In this document: piece after piece, positions 33,841 through 36,785 of the stretch
Position numbering within the stretch: position 1 is the stretch's first letter
Layout of the letters: each line of letters opens with the position of its first letter
Source: Cryomorphaceae bacterium
GTDB lineage: Bacteria; Bacteroidota; Bacteroidia; Flavobacteriales; Flavobacteriaceae
Length of the DNA stretch: 36,785 bases
Reading direction: 5' to 3'
NCBI GenBank assembly: GCA_003331885.1
Contig: QOPZ01000005.1
Location: forward strand, 1-36,785
Notes under the pieces: generated by a model
The model's input: only the letters and a program-made list of their open reading frames with translations
Told to the model about the DNA's origin: nothing
The model's database searches: none
Position numbers and translations under genes: made by a program

Positions 33841-33850
33841 TTAAAATATA

Positions 33851-34534
33851 ATGAAAAGTTCACCATTAAAAATATTAGTTGTTGACGATGATTTAGATAT
33901 TATTGAAATTTTAAAATATAATTTAAATAAATCAGGTTATTTAGTTAAGTCTGCAAAAAATGGGTTAGAAGCTATTAAAAGAGCTAAAAAGTTCATGCCT
34001 AATATAATTTTGATGGATGTAATGATGCCTGAAATGTCTGGAATTGAAGCTTGTTCCGAAATAAAACAAATTGATGAACTTAGTGAAACAATGATAATTT
34101 TTCTTTCTGCAAGAAGTGAAGATTACACCCAGATCTCAGCTTATGATGCAGGTGCTGATGATTATATATCCAAGCCAATTAAACCAAAGATTCTTTTAAA
34201 GAAAATATCAAATATTGCTAAAAAAATAAAGTCCAATAAAAATATGCCTATTGTTTTAGATTTAGGCTCTATCAAAATTAATAGAGAAGAATATCTAGTT
34301 ACTCAAAATAAAAATGAAATAATGCTGCCTAGAAAAGAATTTGAATTATTATTTTTATTAGCATCTAAGCCTGAAAAAGTTTTTACTAGAGATGAAATTA
34401 TGAATAAAGTTTGGGGAACTCAAGTTGTTGTTGGTGATAGAACTATTGATGTTCATATTAGGAAGTTAAGAGAAAAAATTGGGGATAAACATATAAAAAC
34501 TTTAAAGGGTGTTGGATATAAATTTAAGCCCTAA
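33851..34534 (+). CDS. OmpR/PhoB-family response regulator
   Basis: A 227-residue response regulator. The receiver domain (about 5-125) shows the acidic pair VVDDD (10-14), phospho-acceptor Asp56 in LMDVMMPEMSG, Ser in LSARSED and Lys in ISKPI. The C-terminal winged-helix Trans_reg_C domain (about 132-227) contains LPRKEFELLFLLA, TRDEIMNKVWG, RTIDVHIRKLREKIG and LKGVGYKF. It is a cytoplasmic transcription regulator phosphorylated by the histidine kinase encoded immediately downstream (TAA followed by ATG with no gap). A perfect 11-bp inverted repeat just upstream may be an autoregulatory site. Layout and lengths fit the PhoB-like regulator widely conserved in Flavobacteriia. Confidence 0.95.
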   Translation: MKSSPLKILVVDDDLDIIEILKYNLNKSGYLVKSAKNGLEAIKRAKKFMPNIILMDVMMPEMSGIEACSEIKQIDELSETMIIFLSARSEDYTQISAYDAGADDYISKPIKPKILLKKISNIAKKIKSNKNMPIVLDLGSIKINREEYLVTQNKNEIMLPRKEFELLFLLASKPEKVFTRDEIMNKVWGTQVVVGDRTIDVHIRKLREKIGDKHIKTLKGVGYKFKP

Positions 34535-35566
34535 ATGTCATCTAAATTTAAAAGCAGATTTTTATTAATATCAATATCATTACTTGTATCAATAGTTATT
34601 TCATTAATTTTCATTTCGATAAGTGGTACCAACAATGAGTTTAATTTCTATAAATTTTCATTAATTGTTATATTATCTCTAATAATTATCTACATTTTTG
34701 GAGTAATTTACACCAGGTTTTTTTTATATAATAAACTTAAAGAGATATCTAAAGATATTTTGCCTTCAAAAGATATAAGTCAAACAGTTACTACTAACAT
34801 GGATGATCTTGTGGATGAAATTAAAGACTATGATTCACAAATGAAATCAGAATTTTCTGAAATGAAAAAGCAAGAATCATTTAGAAGAGAATTTATTGGA
34901 AACTTAGCCCATGAAATAAAAACTCCTTTATTTACAAGTCAAAGTTACTTATTAACTCTACTTGATGGTGCATTGGATGATAAATCAGTTAACAAAAAAT
35001 ATCTAAAAACAGCTTCAAAGGCAATAGACAGATTAAATTTAATTGTAAAAGATCTTGATTTAATAACAAAAATTGAAAGCGGTCAGTCTAATTTAAATTC
35101 AGTAAAATTTGATGTTATTGAACTTATTCAAAATGTATATGAAATGTTAGATTTTAGTGCAAAAAAGAAAAATATTGAATTAATAATAGAACATGAAAAC
35201 AACCCTCCTGAATTAGTCATGGCTGATAAGGAAAAAATTGAACAAGTAATTACAAACTTGGTAGATAATTCAATAAAATATGGCAAAGAAAATGGTACAA
35301 CTGAAATTGTTGTTCAAAATTTGACTGATGAAAAAATAATTGTTCGTGTAACAGACAATGGTATTGGTTTAAAAGATGAAAACTATACTAGAATTTTTGA
35401 GAGATTTTATAGGGTAGATAAAAGCGGTAGTAGAACTGCTGGTGGTTCAGGTTTAGGACTTGCAATTGTAAAACATATTATTGATGCTCATGATGAAAAA
35501 ATTTATGTTGAAAGTGAATATGGTGTTGGATCAGAATTTTCATTTACTATAGAAAAATCAAAATAG
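34535..35566 (+). CDS. Membrane sensor histidine kinase (PhoR-like)
   Basis: A 343-residue histidine kinase. Two membrane helices (about 9-30 and 41-62) are separated by only some 10 residues, so there is no extracytoplasmic sensor domain. A coiled linker leads to the H-box REFIGNLAHEIKTPLF with His126. ATPase motifs follow: N-box VDNSIKYGKENG, G1 VTDNGIGLKD, F-box IFERFYRVD and G2 GGSGLGLAIVKHI. It should phosphorylate the regulator encoded directly upstream. Lacking a periplasmic domain, it probably senses a membrane, partner-protein or cytoplasmic signal; the PhoR assignment is by layout only. trmB follows after 23 bases. Confidence 0.94.
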   Translation: MSSKFKSRFLLISISLLVSIVISLIFISISGTNNEFNFYKFSLIVILSLIIIYIFGVIYTRFFLYNKLKEISKDILPSKDISQTVTTNMDDLVDEIKDYDSQMKSEFSEMKKQESFRREFIGNLAHEIKTPLFTSQSYLLTLLDGALDDKSVNKKYLKTASKAIDRLNLIVKDLDLITKIESGQSNLNSVKFDVIELIQNVYEMLDFSAKKKNIELIIEHENNPPELVMADKEKIEQVITNLVDNSIKYGKENGTTEIVVQNLTDEKIIVRVTDNGIGLKDENYTRIFERFYRVDKSGSRTAGGSGLGLAIVKHIIDAHDEKIYVESEYGVGSEFSFTIEKSK

Positions 35567-35589
35567 TTATTTTTATAAAAAATCCTTTT

Positions 35590-36270
35590 TTGGGAAGTAA
35601 AAACAAACTTAAACGATTCAAAGAAAACTTAAATTTTAAAAATTTATTTCAACCTGAAAGAGATGAGTTAAATAAAAACTCTTTTAAACTAAGGGGAAAA
35701 TGGAATAAACTTTTTTTTAAAAATAATAATCCAATTATTTTAGAATTAGGTTGTGGCAAGGGTGAGTACACAACAACTTTAGCAAAGCAAAATCCCAATA
35801 AAAATTTTATTGGTATTGATATTAAAGGTGCTAGAATTTGGACTGGAGCAAAAGAATCGATAGAGCAAAAATTAAAAAATGTATGTTTTATTAGATCTCA
35901 AATTGAGCTTATTGATAAACTTTTTTTAGAAAATGAAATAGATGAAATTTGGATTACATTTCCTGATCCTCAGTTAAAAATTCAGAGAAAAAAGCATAGA
36001 TTAACAAATTCAGTTTTTTTAGCTCAATATAAAAGAATTCTTAAAAAAGATGGTTTTGTAAACTTAAAAACTGACAGCGAATTTTTACATGGATATACAT
36101 TAGGTTTAATTGAGGGAATGGGTATAAAACCAGTTTTTTCTAATCATGATATATATTCTAATAATAATGCTCCTGATGAGGCACTCTCAATTAAGACATT
36201 TTATGAAAAGAAATTTTTAGAATCAAAAAAAATAACTTTTTTGCGATTTAATTTTAATAAACATGAATAA
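35590..36270 (+). CDS. trmB: tRNA (guanine-N7-)-methyltransferase, TrmB
   Basis: A 226-residue class I SAM-dependent methyltransferase making m7G46 in tRNA. The start is TTG at 35590, giving MGSKNKLKRFKENLNF, the conserved beginning in Flavobacteriia. The SAM motif ILELGCGKGEYTTTLA (about 50-65), NFIGIDIKGARIWTGA (about 75-90), and the family motif IWITFPDPQLKIQRKKHRL (about 118-136; usual form FPDPWPKxRHxKRR, here with Gln-Leu for Trp-Pro) are visible. YKRILKKDGFVNLKTDSEFL is the next conserved strand. It overlaps the alkyltransferase-like gene by 8 bases. Length is normal. Confidence 0.95.
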   Translation: MGSKNKLKRFKENLNFKNLFQPERDELNKNSFKLRGKWNKLFFKNNNPIILELGCGKGEYTTTLAKQNPNKNFIGIDIKGARIWTGAKESIEQKLKNVCFIRSQIELIDKLFLENEIDEIWITFPDPQLKIQRKKHRLTNSVFLAQYKRILKKDGFVNLKTDSEFLHGYTLGLIEGMGIKPVFSNHDIYSNNNAPDEALSIKTFYEKKFLESKKITFLRFNFNKHE

Positions 36271-36595
36271 CAATAATGGTTTTTTTGAAAACGTATATAG
36301 TGTTGTTAGAAAGATACCATATGGAAAGGTATCGACTTATGGTGCAATAGCTAATTTTTTAGGATCTGGTAAAAGCGCAAGAGCTGTAGGCTGGGCAATG
36401 AATTCTTCTCATAAATTTAAGGATATACCAGCTCACAGAGTAGTTAACAGAAATGGTTTGTTAACTGGCAAGCACCACTTTGGTGGTACAAATTTAATGA
36501 AGCAGTTACTTGAGAATGAAGGGATAATTATTAAAAACGATAAAATTGTTGATTTTAATAGATATTTTTGGGAGCCCAAATTGAATATAAAATAG
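36263..36595 (+). CDS. Alkyltransferase-like protein (ATL / MGMT DNA-binding domain), Cys replaced
   Basis: A 110-residue protein with only the DNA-binding domain of O6-methylguanine-DNA methyltransferase. The helix-turn-helix segment YGKVSTYGAIANFLGSGKSARAVGWAMNS (20-48) is clear. The active-site motif PCHRV of MGMT reads PAHRV (56-60), so the methyl-accepting Cys is Ala57. Such ATL proteins bind O6-alkylguanine and pass it to nucleotide excision repair, without repairing it themselves. LTGKHHFGG follows in the family manner. The ATG lies in the last codons of trmB (8-base overlap), so the two are cotranslated; an mrp-like gene follows 32 bases on. Confidence 0.92.
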   Translation: MNNNNGFFENVYSVVRKIPYGKVSTYGAIANFLGSGKSARAVGWAMNSSHKFKDIPAHRVVNRNGLLTGKHHFGGTNLMKQLLENEGIIIKNDKIVDFNRYFWEPKLNIK

Positions 36596-36607
36596 CATAC
36601 TTGTTTA

Positions 36608-36615
36608 TATATTTG
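36608..36615 (+). promoter_or_regulatory. Candidate -7 element before the mrp-like gene (TATATTTG)
   Basis: This is an exact match to TAnnTTTG. The nearest upstream TTG (36581-36583) leaves a 24-base spacer, longer than the usual 19-21. The start codon is 12 bases after the element, so the leader would be very short. Weak support. Confidence 0.25.
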
Positions 36616-36627
36616 TAATATCAATTT

Positions 36628-36785
36628 ATGAGTAAATTAGAATTTAATAAAGAAAAAATTATAGATACTTTGAAAGAGGTTATTGATGCAGACCAAATTT
36701 TAAACATCAATAACTTCTCAGATGAGATATTGATTGATCTTACAACTAATAACCCTACACACAAGGCAAAATCAGATCTAACAAA
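36628..36785 (+). CDS. Mrp/ApbC-type iron-sulfur carrier ATPase, N-terminus (3' partial)
   Basis: The ATG at 36628 opens a frame that runs off the window end after 52 codons. The visible N-terminus (KIIDTLKEVIDADQILNI, then SDEILIDLTTNNPTHKAKSD) fits the small MIP18/DUF59 domain that precedes the P-loop ATPase in Mrp/ApbC proteins of Flavobacteriia: helix, then a DEIxIDxTxNNPTxxAK strand and loop. The ATPase part with its Walker A motif lies outside the window. Mrp proteins carry and deliver iron-sulfur clusters in the cytoplasm. The order trmB, MGMT-like, mrp-like is, by recall, common in the class. Confidence 0.7.
   Translation, partial: MSKLEFNKEKIIDTLKEVIDADQILNINNFSDEILIDLTTNNPTHKAKSDLT

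Noticed and set aside
1-36785. Mobile element, prophage, CRISPR array, tRNA or rRNA
   Set aside because: No transposase, integrase, phage protein, regularly spaced repeat or tRNA-like cloverleaf was seen on either strand. Transfer of the DUF1501 module is suggested only by its family distribution, not by flanking repeats.

Overview
The window is a strongly AT-rich stretch of bacterial chromosome with about 37 densely packed protein genes. The lineage is probably a marine, small-genome member of the Flavobacteriia (Bacteroidota). Support: a class II HMG-CoA reductase next to a GYDIA-type GHMP kinase (mevalonate route), a DUF4296 lipoprotein beside dihydroorotase and a polyprenol-phosphate mannosyltransferase, a NagB-PIG-L fusion, a dihydroorotase with the Bacteroidota-style DDQVHF motif, promoter-like TAnnTTTG elements and near absence of Shine-Dalgarno sequences. 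The species cannot be named. No tRNA, rRNA, insertion sequence, integrase or CRISPR array was seen. No gene-free gap exceeds 300 bases; the largest are 2489-2631, 16991-17104 and 29001-29112.

Region 1 (1-2488): the 3' end of a + strand gene, possibly a sulfatase, then minus-strand glmS and a small GNAT acetyltransferase. Region 2 (2489-2631): an intergenic segment holding three consecutive hairpins on the + strand, the last followed by a T run, behind a -7-like element. This is a candidate small RNA.

Region 3 (2632-15926, minus strand): twelve closely spaced or overlapping genes that look like one operon. Transcription order: DUF4212 small subunit and VC_2705-type sodium/solute symporter, a serine esterase, a ricin-type lectin lipoprotein, an SGNH hydrolase, a PSCyt1/DUF1549/DUF1553 cytochrome-like protein, a DUF1501 Tat protein, a SUMF1-fold protein lacking the catalytic cysteines, a Tat-exported Hyi-like TIM barrel, a Tat-exported Gfo/Idh/MocA oxidoreductase, a CE1-type esterase lipoprotein, and a GH109 (NAD-dependent alpha-N-acetylgalactosaminidase-like) protein. 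No SusC/SusD pair is present. The DUF1501-DUF1549/1553-SUMF1-like core is typical of Planctomycetes and Verrucomicrobia. I read the operon as an envelope-located, oxidoreductive system for degrading a decorated, probably acetylated, amino-sugar-containing glycan. The substrate and the role of the cytochrome are unknown.

Region 4 (15968-19331): a divergent gene for a cysteine-containing formylglycine-generating enzyme, a bidirectional terminator, then minus-strand GHMP kinase and HMG-CoA reductase. Region 5 (19393-28254, + strand): a Cys-type sulfatase (CAPAR motif), nucleotidyltransferase, SSS symporter, NagB-PIG-L fusion, CutC, POT-family peptide transporter and a periplasmic thioredoxin. 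The first five plausibly desulfate, import and deaminate amino sugars, with the nearby FGE activating the sulfatase.

Region 6 (28251-36785) is mostly housekeeping: hemD, mannosyltransferase, pyrC, DUF4296, tyrS, a LuxE-like acyl-activating protein, a PhoB/PhoR-like two-component pair, trmB, an alkyltransferase-like protein with PAHR in place of PCHR, and the start of an Mrp/ApbC-like gene cut by the window end.
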